A stretch of 64,000 bases of DNA from Pseudomonadota bacterium. Its GTDB lineage: Bacteria; Pseudomonadota; Alphaproteobacteria; Rhizobiales; Xanthobacteraceae. The stretch is from assembly GCA_023387735.1 (NCBI GenBank), contig JAEWHP010000001.1:1-64000 (forward strand). Direction: 5' to 3'. The position numbers were made by a program, and so were the translations under genes. Positions 24,999 to 34,571 of this stretch are shown piece after piece. Each line of letters begins with the position of its first letter. Position 1 is the stretch's first letter. The notes beneath the pieces are model-generated. The model was not told the origin of the DNA and ran no database searches. It was given only the letters and a program-made list of their open reading frames with translations.

Positions 24999-26289
24999 TG
25001 AAGACGCTCCCGTCGGGCTTGACCTGCCAGGTCTGAATCGAATTGTTGTGATAGATCGAGTTCGAGCCGCGCTGCTGCCGCAACTGCGCAATCGTCGGCT
25101 GCACGTAATCGGTCTCGTCGATGACGCGGGATGCCACCAGCGCCGGCCGGCCGTCCCATCGCCAGGGCAGGGAGAATCTCGTCAGTGCCTTCGACAGCAC
25201 CGGATCGTGCAGTCGCGCGGTCTCCCAGTTGACGCCGCCATCCATCGAGACGTCGACGCGCTTGACCTTGCCGTTGCCGGTCCAGGCCAGTCCCCTGATC
25301 TCGTAGAGGCCGGGGCCGTCGAGCGGCTTTTCCGGGCAGGGAAAGGTGACGACGGACTTGGCGTCGATCAGCCACGTAAACCCGCGCGACCTGCCGTCCG
25401 GCATCAGGTCGGTGTATTTCGAGGTTTCCTCGCGGGAATGCCAGGGCTTTTCGCCGAGCTTGATCCGGCGCAGCCATTTGATGTTGACGTTGCCTTCCCA
25501 GCCCGGCACCACCAGCCGCAGCGGATAGCCCTGTTCGGGCCGCAGCGCTTCGCCGTTCTGCGCGTAGACCACGAGGCAATCGTCGAGACATTTGTCGAGC
25601 GGCAGGCTGCGGTTCATGTGCGCGCCATCGGCGCCCTCGACCATCGCCCACTTCGCCTCTTTCCGGACGCCCACTTCTTCCAGCAGCGTCGACAGCTTGA
25701 CGCCGGTCCACTCGGCACAACTGATCATGCCGTGGCTGAACTGCAGCGAGTTCATCTGCGCGGCGCGCCAGTTCATGCCGCCATTGGCCGGGCATTCGAT
25801 GAAATGAATGCGCGACACTGACGGGAAGCGCAGGATGTCCTTCATGGTGAGGAGCAGCGGACGCTCGACGAGGCCGTGGATCATCAGTTTGTGTTGAGCG
25901 GGATCGATATCCGCCCGTCCGGCATGATGGCGTTCGAAGAACAGCCCGTTGGGTGTGATGATGCCGTGCAGATCCTGCAGCGGCGAAAAGCTGACGGAGG
26001 ATTCGGTTCCGGCGGTGAGCCAGGGGACGTTGCGCCGGATCACGGAGGCTTCCGGGTCGGCGGGCCTGCCATAAGGCCGATCCACCACGCCGGCGCCGAT
26101 CGATTGCGACCAGGGTGCGTCGGCCGGAGGAGATGCTGGCGCAGGGTCGGCAATGGCGGGGCGAGCGCCGAGGGCGAGGCTGCCGGTCACTGCAGCGCCA
26201 AGGCCGAGGAAGCCGCGGCGCCCCATCGGCCGCGACGGGCCGGAAGGATCGGAGAGAATCGTTTTGTCGCGAAAAGAGTTCCGCCGCAC
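24982..26289 (-). CDS. soxC: SoxC, sulfane dehydrogenase molybdenum subunit
   Basis: A 435-aa molybdopterin enzyme of the sulfite oxidase family that oxidises the SoxY-bound sulfane sulfur. Tat signal PMGRRGFLGLGAAVTGSLAL. The Mo-ligand cysteine is in HFIECPANGGMNW (about residue 165), followed by VPGWEGNVNIKWLRRI, and the C-terminal dimerisation domain contains VDVSMDGGVNWETARL. The start is GTG at 26289 with a strong GGGGAAGAA ribosome-binding site. It is the first gene of the sox operon and divergent from the ArsR-type regulator. Confidence 0.95.
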   Translation of the reverse strand: MRRNSFRDKTILSDPSGPSRPMGRRGFLGLGAAVTGSLALGARPAIADPAPASPPADAPWSQSIGAGVVDRPYGRPADPEASVIRRNVPWLTAGTESSVSFSPLQDLHGIITPNGLFFERHHAGRADIDPAQHKLMIHGLVERPLLLTMKDILRFPSVSRIHFIECPANGGMNWRAAQMNSLQFSHGMISCAEWTGVKLSTLLEEVGVRKEAKWAMVEGADGAHMNRSLPLDKCLDDCLVVYAQNGEALRPEQGYPLRLVVPGWEGNVNIKWLRRIKLGEKPWHSREETSKYTDLMPDGRSRGFTWLIDAKSVVTFPCPEKPLDGPGLYEIRGLAWTGNGKVKRVDVSMDGGVNWETARLHDPVLSKALTRFSLPWRWDGRPALVASRVIDETDYVQPTIAQLRQQRGSNSIYHNNSIQTWQVKPDGSVFNVQLA

Positions 26290-26356
26290 GTTTTCTTCCC
26301 CTTGCGGCCGCCTCGCCGCATTATTTATTGCTTTTTCGAACCGGTAGCCACATTTG

Positions 26357-26379
26357 CTAATTTAGTCAATTCTAATTTA
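26357..26379. promoter_or_regulatory. Direct-repeat operator candidate for SoxR
   Basis: CTAATTTA occurs twice (26357-26364 and 26372-26379), 15 bases apart start to start, in an AT-rich stretch of an otherwise GC-rich intergenic region between soxC (start 26289, minus) and soxR. AT-rich repeats are typical targets of BigR/SqrR-type repressors. Assignment as operator is inference from position. Confidence 0.5.
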
Positions 26380-26400
26380 TGGCGAGGCAGTGCTATGATA

Positions 26401-26421
26401 TCCGCACTTCGCAGGTGCGGA
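26401..26421. repeat. Perfect inverted repeat upstream of soxR
   Basis: TCCGCAC-TTCGCAG-GTGCGGA is a perfect 7-bp stem with a 7-base loop, 24 bases before the soxR ATG. It could be a second operator or a leader hairpin that limits translation. Confidence 0.45.
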
Positions 26422-26444
26422 AAACCACTCTGGATAATGCAGTT

Positions 26445-26798
26445 ATGACGGCAGCCGAACAGGCTCAATTGGCCCGTGGCGCCAGCGATGCGGCGGCGCT
26501 GAAAAAACTGGTGAAGCAGGCCGGTGGCGCTGCGCAACTGCTGAAAATGCTCGCCAACGAGAAGCGCCTCCTGATCCTTTGCTTCCTGGCCGCGCGCGGC
26601 GAGATGACGGTGGGGGAACTCGTCGGCGTCGTGAAGCTGAGCCAGTCGGCGTTGTCGCAGCATCTTGCGAAGCTGCGCGCCGACGGCCTCGTGGAATTCC
26701 GGCGGGCCTCGCAGACCCTGCATTACCGTGTCGCCGACCAGCGCGCGCTGCGGCTGCTGCAGGTGCTGAAAGACATCTATTGTGGCGACGTAAAGTGA
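26445..26798 (+). CDS. soxR: ArsR-family repressor, SoxR/BigR-like, two cysteines
   Basis: A 117-aa winged-helix regulator. Core MLANEKRLLILCFLAARGEM, recognition helix LSQSALSQHLAKLRADGLVE, beta-wing FRRASQTLHYRVADQRA, and C-terminal helix LLQVLKDIYCGDVK. Cys46 in LLILCF and Cys113 in DIYC are the two positions used by persulfide-sensing ArsR proteins (SqrR/BigR/YgaV type), and the classical metal-site residues are absent. Starting at 26445 gives a family-length protein; the in-frame ATG at 26379 lies within the operator repeat and lacks a ribosome-binding site. Likely represses soxC and itself until persulfide forms a Cys46-Cys113 link. Confidence 0.88.
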   Translation: MTAAEQAQLARGASDAAALKKLVKQAGGAAQLLKMLANEKRLLILCFLAARGEMTVGELVGVVKLSQSALSQHLAKLRADGLVEFRRASQTLHYRVADQRALRLLQVLKDIYCGDVK

Positions 26799-26845
26799 CG
26801 CGCGGCGCGTAACAATCCGGCTCAAGCGGTTGCGGCGAGGTTGAT

Positions 26846-27523
26846 GTGGCTGAGTTCGTGGTGGAGTTCGGCAAGGATGGCCGGCCGGTCGAAGCGGACG
26901 GCCGTCTCGATGCGGCGGCGTTTCACCGCAATCATGCGCCGATCTGGGCCGTGCTGGAAAAATTCCTCGCAGGCCAATCCGGCGATGTGGTGGAGGTCGG
27001 AAGCGGCACCGGCCAGCATGTCGTCCATTTCGCAACGCATGCGCCTCGCATCACGTGGTGGCCGAGCGATCTCAACGAAAACCACCTGAAGAGCATCGAG
27101 GCATGGCGCGCGCATTCCGGCCTGGCGAACATTCGTCGACCGCTGCGCATCGATCTCACCGATCCCGCCTGGTGTCCGCAAATGCACGATGCCAGCGGAC
27201 CCGCTGGCCTGCTGGCGGTGTTTTGCGCCAACGTGGTTCACATCGCGCCATGGCGGGTCGCCGAGGGCCTGTTCGACGGCGCGGCGCGCTACCTGCGCAG
27301 CGACGGCAGGCTGTTTCTCTATGGCCCCTTCAAGCGCGACGGCAGGCACACCGCGCTGAGCAACGCCGTATTCGACACCAGCCTTCGCGAGCAGAACCCC
27401 GAATGGGGTGTGCGTGACATCGCCGATCTCGAGAAGCTCGCGGAGGCGGTGGGTTTGGCATTGATCGAAACCACGGAGATGCCGGCCAACAACATGATTT
27501 TGGCCTTCGCGCGATCCACCTAA
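26846..27523 (+). CDS. DUF938 family SAM-dependent methyltransferase-like protein
   Basis: A 225-aa protein with a Rossmann methyltransferase fold. Motif I is VVEVGSGTGQHVVHFA (about residues 48-63), motif II ITWWPSDLNENHLKSI, then LLAVFCANVVHIAPWRV and the DUF938 hallmark REQNPEWGVRD. GTG at 26846 follows GGCGAGGTT. It starts 47 bases after soxR on the same strand and might be read through from it, but nothing ties it to sulfur metabolism. Substrate unknown. Confidence 0.85.
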   Translation: MAEFVVEFGKDGRPVEADGRLDAAAFHRNHAPIWAVLEKFLAGQSGDVVEVGSGTGQHVVHFATHAPRITWWPSDLNENHLKSIEAWRAHSGLANIRRPLRIDLTDPAWCPQMHDASGPAGLLAVFCANVVHIAPWRVAEGLFDGAARYLRSDGRLFLYGPFKRDGRHTALSNAVFDTSLREQNPEWGVRDIADLEKLAEAVGLALIETTEMPANNMILAFARST

Positions 27524-27531
27524 GGCGACAC

Positions 27532-27546
27532 GCGCGCATAGCGCGC
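27532..27546. terminator. GC hairpin after the DUF938 gene
   Basis: GCGCGC-ATA-GCGCGC forms a 6-bp stem 9 bases after the stop codon at 27523. It has no clear T-run, so terminator function is only likely by position. Confidence 0.35.
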
Positions 27547-27639
27547 GCCCGTTTGCGTCGGTTGATCGCATCCCTTCGTATCTCCATAGTGCCGGAAATC
27601 GATCGATGAGGCTCCCCGCCCGGGGTTAGCCGGGCGGGA

Positions 27640-28887
27640 ATGCCGATGGACGCGACTGCCACCAGGGAGATAGCCGACGACGCGCGTGCGCGCGCCAATG
27701 TGCTGCGGCTCGCGGCGGCGCAGGCGTTGACCGGGGCCAATTCGGCGGTGATTTTCGCCACCGGCTCGATCGTCGGCGCGACGCTGGCGCCCGACGTCTC
27801 GCTCGCCACCGTGCCGCTGTCGATGTACGTGCTGGGCCTTGCCGCGGGCACGCTGCCGACCGGCGCGATTTCGCGGGCCTATGGCCGCCGCGTCGCCTTC
27901 ATCATCGGCACCTTCTGCGGCGTCCTCACCGGCCTGCTCGGCGCGTTCGCGATCCTGCATGCGCAGTTCTGGCTGTTTTGCTGCGCGACCTTCCTCGGTG
28001 GGCTCTATGGTGCGGTGGCGCAATCCTATCGCTTCGCCGCCGCCGACGGCGCCAGCGTCGCATTCCGTCCCAAGGCCTTGTCGTGGGTAATGGCGGGCGG
28101 CGTGTTCGCCGGCGTGCTTGGCCCGCAACTCGTGCAGTGGACCATGGACATCTGGCCGCCCTACCTGTTTTCCTTCTCGTTCGTGGTGCAGGCCGTCGTC
28201 GCGCTGGTGGCGATGGCAGTGCTGTCGGGTGTGGATGCGCCGAAGCCCGCGCCGTCGGATCTGCATGGCGGCCGGCCGCTGTTCGAGATCGCGCGGCAGC
28301 CGCGCTTCATCGCCGCAGCACTGTGCGGCGTGATCGCCTATCCCATGATGAACCTGGTGATGACCTCGGCGCCGCTCGCCATGAAGATGTGCGGGCTTAC
28401 CGTCAGCGATTCCAATTTCGGCATCCAGTGGCACATCGTGGCGATGTACGGGCCGAGCTTCTTTACCGGTTCGCTGATCGCGCGCTTCGGCGCGCCCACG
28501 ATCGTGGCGCTCGGCCTGGTGCTGGAGGGCGCCGCCGCCGCGATCGGACTCTCGGGTATTACCGCGTTGCATTTCTGGGCCACGCTGATCGTGCTCGGGG
28601 TCGGTTGGAACTTCGCCTTCATCGGCGCTTCCGCGATGGTGCTGGAAACGCACCGGCCGCAGGAGCGCAACAAGGTGCAGGCCTTCAACGATTTCCTGGT
28701 GTTCGGGATGATGGCGCTCGGATCGTTCTCGTCCGGCCAGTTGCTGGCGCATTACGGCTGGTCGATGGTCAACATGGTGGTGTTCCCGCCGGTGCTGCTC
28801 GGGCTTGTGGTGTTGTCGCTTGCATCGTTCGCCAAACGGCGCGCAAGATCGCGGACGGTCGAGCAAGTTCCCGATCCGGGTATCTAA
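27640..28887 (+). CDS. MFS transporter
   Basis: A 415-aa major facilitator with 12 predicted TM helices. TM1 AAAQALTGANSAVIFATGSI, a TM2-3 loop region TGAISRAYGRRVAFIIGTF, TM4 FCCATFLGGLYGAVAQSYRF. The second half begins near residue 215 (PRFIAAALCGVIAYPMMNLV). The final segment is basic and cytoplasmic. GGGCGGGA precedes the ATG. The NTF2-like gene follows after 17 bases and is probably co-transcribed. No substrate inferred. Confidence 0.82.
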   Translation: MPMDATATREIADDARARANVLRLAAAQALTGANSAVIFATGSIVGATLAPDVSLATVPLSMYVLGLAAGTLPTGAISRAYGRRVAFIIGTFCGVLTGLLGAFAILHAQFWLFCCATFLGGLYGAVAQSYRFAAADGASVAFRPKALSWVMAGGVFAGVLGPQLVQWTMDIWPPYLFSFSFVVQAVVALVAMAVLSGVDAPKPAPSDLHGGRPLFEIARQPRFIAAALCGVIAYPMMNLVMTSAPLAMKMCGLTVSDSNFGIQWHIVAMYGPSFFTGSLIARFGAPTIVALGLVLEGAAAAIGLSGITALHFWATLIVLGVGWNFAFIGASAMVLETHRPQERNKVQAFNDFLVFGMMALGSFSSGQLLAHYGWSMVNMVVFPPVLLGLVVLSLASFAKRRARSRTVEQVPDPGI

Positions 28888-28904
28888 CTATTGCTGGAGG
28901 GCCC

Positions 28905-29264
28905 ATGCCGTCGCGTGCCCGTCTCGATGAGTTCATCGCGGCCGTCGTCTCCGGCGATCATGCCGGCGCGATCGAACGCTACTACACGGAAGACGCCAGC
29001 ATGCAGGAGAATGCCGCGCCGCCGCGGGTCGGCCGCGACGTGCTCGTGGCGCATGAGCGCGCGGTGCTGGAACGGGTCAAGAGCGTGACATCGACCTGCG
29101 TCGCCTCGGTGGTCGAGGGCGACCGTGTCGCGATCAACTGGGTGTTCGAGTTCATCTATCATTCCGGCAAGACCGGCCGCTTCGACGAGGTCGCGCTGCA
29201 GGAATGGCGCGGCGACAGGATTTTTCGCGAGCGGTTCTTCTACGATCCGGGCAAGCCGGCATAG
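28905..29264 (+). CDS. SnoaL/NTF2-like protein
   Basis: A 119-aa cone-fold protein: an N-terminal helix MPSRARLDEFIAAVVSGDHA, then AIERYYTEDASMQENAAPPR, GRDVLVAHERAVLERV and strands EGDRVAINWVFEFIYHSGKT and RIFRERFFYDPGKP. The ATG at 28905 follows GGAGGGCCC. SnoaL-like proteins are polyketide cyclases, isomerases or ligand binders; the sequence does not say which. It pairs with the MFS gene upstream. Confidence 0.8.
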   Translation: MPSRARLDEFIAAVVSGDHAGAIERYYTEDASMQENAAPPRVGRDVLVAHERAVLERVKSVTSTCVASVVEGDRVAINWVFEFIYHSGKTGRFDEVALQEWRGDRIFRERFFYDPGKPA

Positions 29265-29325
29265 CTGACATCTGCTGACAGTTCGGCGTGGGTCGAAGCG
29301 ATTGACATTTCGATCTGCTACCAGT

Positions 29326-29415
29326 CGTCATGCCCGGCTTGACCTGGGCATCCACGTCTTCTCCCCTCGTAGAGGGCAAGACTTCATGGCCGGGACAAGC
29401 CCGGCCATGACGACG
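29326..29415. repeat. Palindromic repeat (CGTCATGCCCGG type)
   Basis: CGTCATGCCCGGCTTG at the left end pairs with CAAGCCCGGCCATGACG at the right end with one bulge. It lies between the SnoaL-like gene and the MFS gene at 29438. The same element class is at 53431-53512. Confidence 0.75.
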
Positions 29416-29437
29416 TAAAGCAAAGAAGCAAGAAGCC

Positions 29438-30676
29438 TTGGACGCCTCCACTCACACCTCCATCGACGAAACCTCGATCCGCTACGACGGCTGGCGCATC
29501 GTCGTCGTCTGCTTCCTGCTCGCTACCTTCGGCTGGGCCTTCGGCTTCTATGGACAGAGCGTCTACGTCGCCGAGTTGCAGCGGTTGCACGGCTGGCCGG
29601 CGTCGCTGATCTCGGCTGGCACGACGTTCTTCTATCTGTCGGGCGCGGCGCTCGTCGCCTTTGTCAGCGAGGCGATCAAGGGATTCGGGCCCCGCAATTG
29701 CATGATCGCGGGCATCTGCACGATGGCGGTGGCCGCGATCTCAATCGGTCGGGTGCATGAGCCCTGGCAGCTCTTTCTCGCCAACGCCGTGCTCGCGTTT
29801 GGCTGGGCAGGGACCAGCCTCGGCATGATCACCAACACGCTCGGTCTCTGGTTCGACAAAAAACGGGGCATGGCGATCAGCCTGGCCCTGAATGGCGCGA
29901 GCTTTGGCGGTATCGCCGGCGTGCCGCTGCTGGTGGCCGCGATCGGCCAATTCGGGTTTTCGGGCGGGATGACCGCCTCGGCCGTGGTGATGGTCGTGGT
30001 GATGATTCCGGTGATCCTGCTGTTCATGGGGCAGCCGCCCGCTCATGCGAGCGCGAGCGTCGTCGGTGCCGCCGACGCGCCGTCGCCGACGCAGATCCGC
30101 GCCCGCGCATTTCGCGACATCGGCTTCCTGTCGGTGTCGGCGGCGTTCGCATTGGTGCTGTTCGCACAGGTCGGCTTCATCGTTCACCTGATCTCGTTTC
30201 TGGATTCGGTGATTGGCCGGCAACAGGCGGCGCTGGCGGTGGCGGTGCTGACCGCGATGGCGGTGGTCGGGCGGGTGCTGTTCTCATTCGTGATCGACCG
30301 TATGAACCAGCGGCTGGCGTCGTCGCTGTCGTTTGTCAGCCAGGCAGTGGCGCTGCTCGTCGTCATCAACATCCACAATGACTACGCACTGATCGCAGCC
30401 TGCGCGCTGTTCGGCTTCTCGGTCGGCAATCTGATCACGCTGCCGGCGCTGATCGTGCAGCGCGAGTTCGATCCGCGTTCGTTCGGCGTGCTGGTCAGCC
30501 TGATCACGGCGATCAACCAGATCACCTACGCGTTCGGCCCCGGCGTGATCGGCTTGCTGCGCGATGTATCGGGTGGTTACACGCTGCCATTCTACGGCTG
30601 CATCGCGCTGGAACTGATAGCCGCCGTGCTGATCATGATTCGCGGGCGGCCTCGTCATTCCGGGCTGGTGCGCTAG
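29438..30676 (+). CDS. MFS transporter (OFA/monocarboxylate-like)
   Basis: A 412-aa protein with 12 predicted TM helices. After about 20 hydrophilic residues comes WRIVVVCFLLATFGWAFGFY, then ASLISAGTTFFYLSGAALVA and the TM4-5 block WAGTSLGMITNTLGLWFDKK, a pattern like monocarboxylate or oxalate-type carriers (GLWFDKKRGMA). The only in-frame start before TM1 is TTG at 29438. The stop codon (30674-30676) lies inside a palindromic repeat, so the C-terminal RHSGLVR is repeat-encoded. Confidence 0.8.
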   Translation: MDASTHTSIDETSIRYDGWRIVVVCFLLATFGWAFGFYGQSVYVAELQRLHGWPASLISAGTTFFYLSGAALVAFVSEAIKGFGPRNCMIAGICTMAVAAISIGRVHEPWQLFLANAVLAFGWAGTSLGMITNTLGLWFDKKRGMAISLALNGASFGGIAGVPLLVAAIGQFGFSGGMTASAVVMVVVMIPVILLFMGQPPAHASASVVGAADAPSPTQIRARAFRDIGFLSVSAAFALVLFAQVGFIVHLISFLDSVIGRQQAALAVAVLTAMAVVGRVLFSFVIDRMNQRLASSLSFVSQAVALLVVINIHNDYALIAACALFGFSVGNLITLPALIVQREFDPRSFGVLVSLITAINQITYAFGPGVIGLLRDVSGGYTLPFYGCIALELIAAVLIMIRGRPRHSGLVR

Positions 30677-30735
30677 CACCAGACCCGGAATCTCGAGATT
30701 CCGGGTTCGATGCTGCGCATCGCCCCGGAATGACG
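30653..30735. repeat. Palindromic repeat (CGTCATTCCGG type), copy A
   Basis: CGTCATTCCGG at the left and CCGGAATGACG at the right are perfect inverted ends; the centre carries CCCGGAATCTCGAGATTCCGGG. The element begins inside the MFS gene, encodes its last codons and supplies its TAG. Copies B and C follow at 33190-33268 and 34462-34559. Confidence 0.82.
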
Positions 30736-30742
30736 GCGAAAG

Positions 30743-31237
30743 TCATGCTTCCCGTGCCCTCAACAGGTCCTCGAGATCGAGCCGTTTCGTGAACATCGCG
30801 AGCGATCCATCCGGCGCGCGCGGCCATTCTTCCGCAGGCCGGTCGCGATAGAGCTCCACGCCGTTCTCATCGGGATCGCGCAGATAGAGCGCCTCGCTGA
30901 CGCCATGGTCGCTGGCGCCGTCGAGCTGAATGCCGGCCTCGATCACGCGATGCAGCGCATCCGCCAGCGCCGCGCGCGTGGGATAGAGAATGGCGGTGTG
31001 AAACAGACCGGTCGTGCCTGGCGGCGGTGGGTGGCCGCCCTTGCTTTCCCAGGTATTGAGCCCGATGTGATGGTGATAGCCGCCGGCCGAAATGAACGCC
31101 GCACCGGAACCCATCCGCTGCATCACCTCGAAGCCGAGCACGCCGCAATAAAAGCCGAGCGCACGATCGAGATCGGCGACCTTGAGATGGACATGCCCGA
31201 TCCGCGTACCGGCGATGACGGGTGGATTCTGAGGCAT
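30743..31237 (-). CDS. VOC family (glyoxalase/extradiol dioxygenase-like) protein
   Basis: A 164-aa protein with two beta-alpha-beta-beta-beta modules. GTRIGHVHLKVADLDRALGF provides the first metal His, then GFEVMQRMGSGAAFISAGGY, HHHIGLNTWES, FHTAILYPTRAALADAL and YLRDPDENGVELYRD with the metal Glu. The order and the DPDENGVELY block resemble CatE-type catechol-2,3-dioxygenase-like proteins, but glyoxalase-like members look the same at this level. ATG 31237 follows GGAGAAGTGC. It is 35 bases after the carboxymuconolactone-decarboxylase-like gene on the same strand, hinting at a ring-cleavage pair. Confidence 0.82.
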   Translation of the reverse strand: MPQNPPVIAGTRIGHVHLKVADLDRALGFYCGVLGFEVMQRMGSGAAFISAGGYHHHIGLNTWESKGGHPPPPGTTGLFHTAILYPTRAALADALHRVIEAGIQLDGASDHGVSEALYLRDPDENGVELYRDRPAEEWPRAPDGSLAMFTKRLDLEDLLRAREA

Positions 31238-31272
31238 GCACTTCTCCTGCGTTCCGGCCGTCTCAAGGCGAT

Positions 31273-31836
31273 TTATGCAGCGCCAGGAGTTCCGGCAAGA
31301 TCTGACACCTCGCCGTCCGGCAGCCCGAACTCGAACGTGTTCAGCGTCATCGACACCATCGTGTAATAGCCGCACAGCCCGATCACCTCGACGATCCCGC
31401 GTTCGGTGAGCACTTTTACGGCCTCGTCGTACAGCGGCTTCGAGACGCCCTTGCCTTCATGCAGCGACTTGGCGAGGTCGTAGATCATCTTTCCCTTGGG
31501 GTCGTCGAAGGTTGGCGTGCGGCGGTCGCGGATGTCGTCGATGATCTTCGGATCCATGCCGCCGTTCAACGCCAGCCGCTTGTGCGCATACCATTCGTAG
31601 TGCGAGGTCCAGTGCCGCGCGGTGACGAGGATCGCGATCTCGGAAAGCTTGGCGGGAAAGATCGTGTTGAAGCGAAGCTGCTCGCCCAGGCGCGTGGCGT
31701 GCCGCGCCATGTCGGGGCTGTTGAGCCAGGCCATCATCGGCGCCGGCGGCGCGCCGCGCTTTCCGGCGATCGCCTCATCATAGGTTTCTTTTTGCTCGGC
31801 GCTCATTTCGCCAGGCGAAAGCAACTTCAGCCGCAT
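31273..31836 (-). CDS. Carboxymuconolactone decarboxylase/AhpD-like protein
   Basis: A 187-aa all-helical protein. Typical blocks are LGEQLRFNTIFPAKLSEIAI, LVTARHWTSHYEWYAHKRLA and VEVIGLCGYYTMVSMTLNTF. The HxxxHYEWxxH block is the form found in CMD proteins without the AhpD redox Cys-x-x-Cys, so it is more likely a decarboxylase/hydrolase-like or unknown enzyme. The ATG at 31836 follows AGAGGAAACGGGC. It is divergent from the acyl-CoA dehydrogenase gene at 31996 and precedes the VOC gene. Confidence 0.82.
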   Translation of the reverse strand: MRLKLLSPGEMSAEQKETYDEAIAGKRGAPPAPMMAWLNSPDMARHATRLGEQLRFNTIFPAKLSEIAILVTARHWTSHYEWYAHKRLALNGGMDPKIIDDIRDRRTPTFDDPKGKMIYDLAKSLHEGKGVSKPLYDEAVKVLTERGIVEVIGLCGYYTMVSMTLNTFEFGLPDGEVSDLAGTPGAA

Positions 31837-31995
31837 GCCCGTTTCCTCTTGTTTTTCAATCGTTCCCGTTGCGCATACACCTGATCGGATGCCGTGACCA
31901 CCGCCGTCACAGCATGGGCTGATGCCAGACATGTGTTGAATTCCGCGATGCGGCGGCTAAGGTCGATCCAAACATTCCCATATGGAAACGCTCAC

Positions 31996-33180
<1,185 letters not shown>

Positions 33181-33189
33181 GTTTCCTGT

Positions 33190-33268
33190 CGTTCCGGGGC
33201 GACGCGAAGCGTCGAACCCGGAACCTCGAGATTCCGGGTTCGCGTCTGCGACGCGCCCCGGAATGACG
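33190..33268. repeat. Palindromic repeat, copy B
   Basis: CGTTCCGGGGCG left end and CGCCCCGGAATGACG right end, with the internal palindrome CCCGGAACCTCGAGATTCCG. It sits between the two acyl-CoA dehydrogenase genes. Confidence 0.8.
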
Positions 33269-33307
33269 CCGCAAAAATCACGCGTAACTACTGAACCGGA
33301 ACCTCTC

Positions 33308-34447
33308 ATGGCCCTCGTCCTCACCGAAGAACAATCCATGCTGCGCGACAGCGCGCGCGGCCTCATCAGCGACAAGGCGCCGGTGTCGCATCTGCGCCAG
33401 CTGCGCGACAGCAAGGACGCCACCGGCTTTTCCCGCGACCTCTGGAAGGCGTTTGCCGAGATGGGCTTTTGCGGCCTGCTGGTGCCGGAGAATTTTGGCG
33501 GCAGCGGGCTTGGCTGCGTCGAGGCCGGCGTGGTGATGGAGGAGATCGGCCGCACGCTGATGCCGTCGCCGTTCCTTTCGACCGCCGTGCTGGCCGCGTC
33601 CGCGATCGCGCGCGGCGGCAGCGAGGCGCAGAAGTCGGCGCACCTGCCGAAAATCTCGAACGGCGCGCTGCTTGCAGCCCTCGCGGTCGACGAAGGGGCA
33701 AAGCATCGTCCGCTGCAGACCAGTCTGCAGGCGGTGCGTGCGGGCAATGGCTTCAGGCTGAGCGGGGCCAAGGCGTTCGTCGTCGACGGCCACACCGCCG
33801 ATCTCCTGATCGTCGCGGCGCGGACGGGCGGCGCGGCCGGCGAGCGCAACGGGCTGACGCTGTTCCTGGTCGATCCCAAGGCCAAAGGCATCGCCGTCGA
33901 ACGCACCGTGATGGTCGACGCGCACAATGCGGCGCGGATCGAATTCGACAATGTCGAGGTCAATGCCGACAGCGTGCTAGGCGAGGTCGACCAGGGCGGG
34001 GCGCTGCTCGAAGGCGTGCTCAACATCGGCCGCGGCGCGGTGGCCTCCGAAATGGTCGGCCTGAGCGAAGAGGTGTTCGGCCGTACCGTGACGTATCTCA
34101 AGGAGCGCAAGCAGTTCGGCAAGCTGATCGGCGAATTCCAGGCGCTGCAGCACCGCGCCGCCGAGCTCTATGTCGACATCGAGATCACCCGCGCCGCGTT
34201 GCTGAAGGCGCTGCAGGCGCTCGATGGCGATTTCGAGCATGCAGGCGCCGCGGTTGCCGTCGCCAAGGCCAAGGCCGGCACCACCGCCACGCTGGCTGTG
34301 CAGGAAGGCGTGCAGATGCATGGTGGCATGGGCATGACCGACCAGTTCGACATCGGCTTCTTCATGAAGCGCGCCCGGGTCTGCCAGGAATTGTTCGGCG
34401 ACAGCAACTACCACGCCGATCAGCTGGCGCGGATGAAGAGTTATTGA
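33308..34447 (+). CDS. Acyl-CoA dehydrogenase, subunit/paralogue 2
   Basis: A 379-aa flavoprotein. ATG 33308 gives MALVLTEEQSMLRDSARGLI. Compared with its neighbour the middle domain is diverged: FRLSGAKAFVVDGHTADLLI replaces the usual NGxKxW block, and the GSD motif is missing (DEGAKHRPLQTSLQAVRAGN). The C-terminal domain keeps GKLIGEFQALQHRAAELYVD and VQMHGGMGMTDQFDIGFFMK. Loss of the FAD-loop motif in one partner is common in heteromeric ACADs where only one subunit binds part of the active site. Confidence 0.88.
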   Translation: MALVLTEEQSMLRDSARGLISDKAPVSHLRQLRDSKDATGFSRDLWKAFAEMGFCGLLVPENFGGSGLGCVEAGVVMEEIGRTLMPSPFLSTAVLAASAIARGGSEAQKSAHLPKISNGALLAALAVDEGAKHRPLQTSLQAVRAGNGFRLSGAKAFVVDGHTADLLIVAARTGGAAGERNGLTLFLVDPKAKGIAVERTVMVDAHNAARIEFDNVEVNADSVLGEVDQGGALLEGVLNIGRGAVASEMVGLSEEVFGRTVTYLKERKQFGKLIGEFQALQHRAAELYVDIEITRAALLKALQALDGDFEHAGAAVAVAKAKAGTTATLAVQEGVQMHGGMGMTDQFDIGFFMKRARVCQELFGDSNYHADQLARMKSY

Positions 34448-34461
34448 ACTCGTTGCACCGT

Positions 34462-34559
34462 CGTTCCGGGATGGTCCGAAGGACCAGACCCGGAATCTCG
34501 AGATTCTCAGGTGCGCAATCGCGCACCGTAGTTCGCGCTAAGCGCGCCCCGGAATGACG
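34462..34559. repeat. Palindromic repeat, copy C
   Basis: CGTTCCGGGATGGTCC left end and CCCCGGAATGACG right end, with CCCGGAATCTCGAGATTC and a second inner hairpin GGTGCGCAATCGCGCACC. It lies between the convergent acyl-CoA dehydrogenase (stop 34447) and amino-acid-binding protein (stop 34572). Confidence 0.8.
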
Positions 34560-34571
34560 GCCTTTCGGCCG

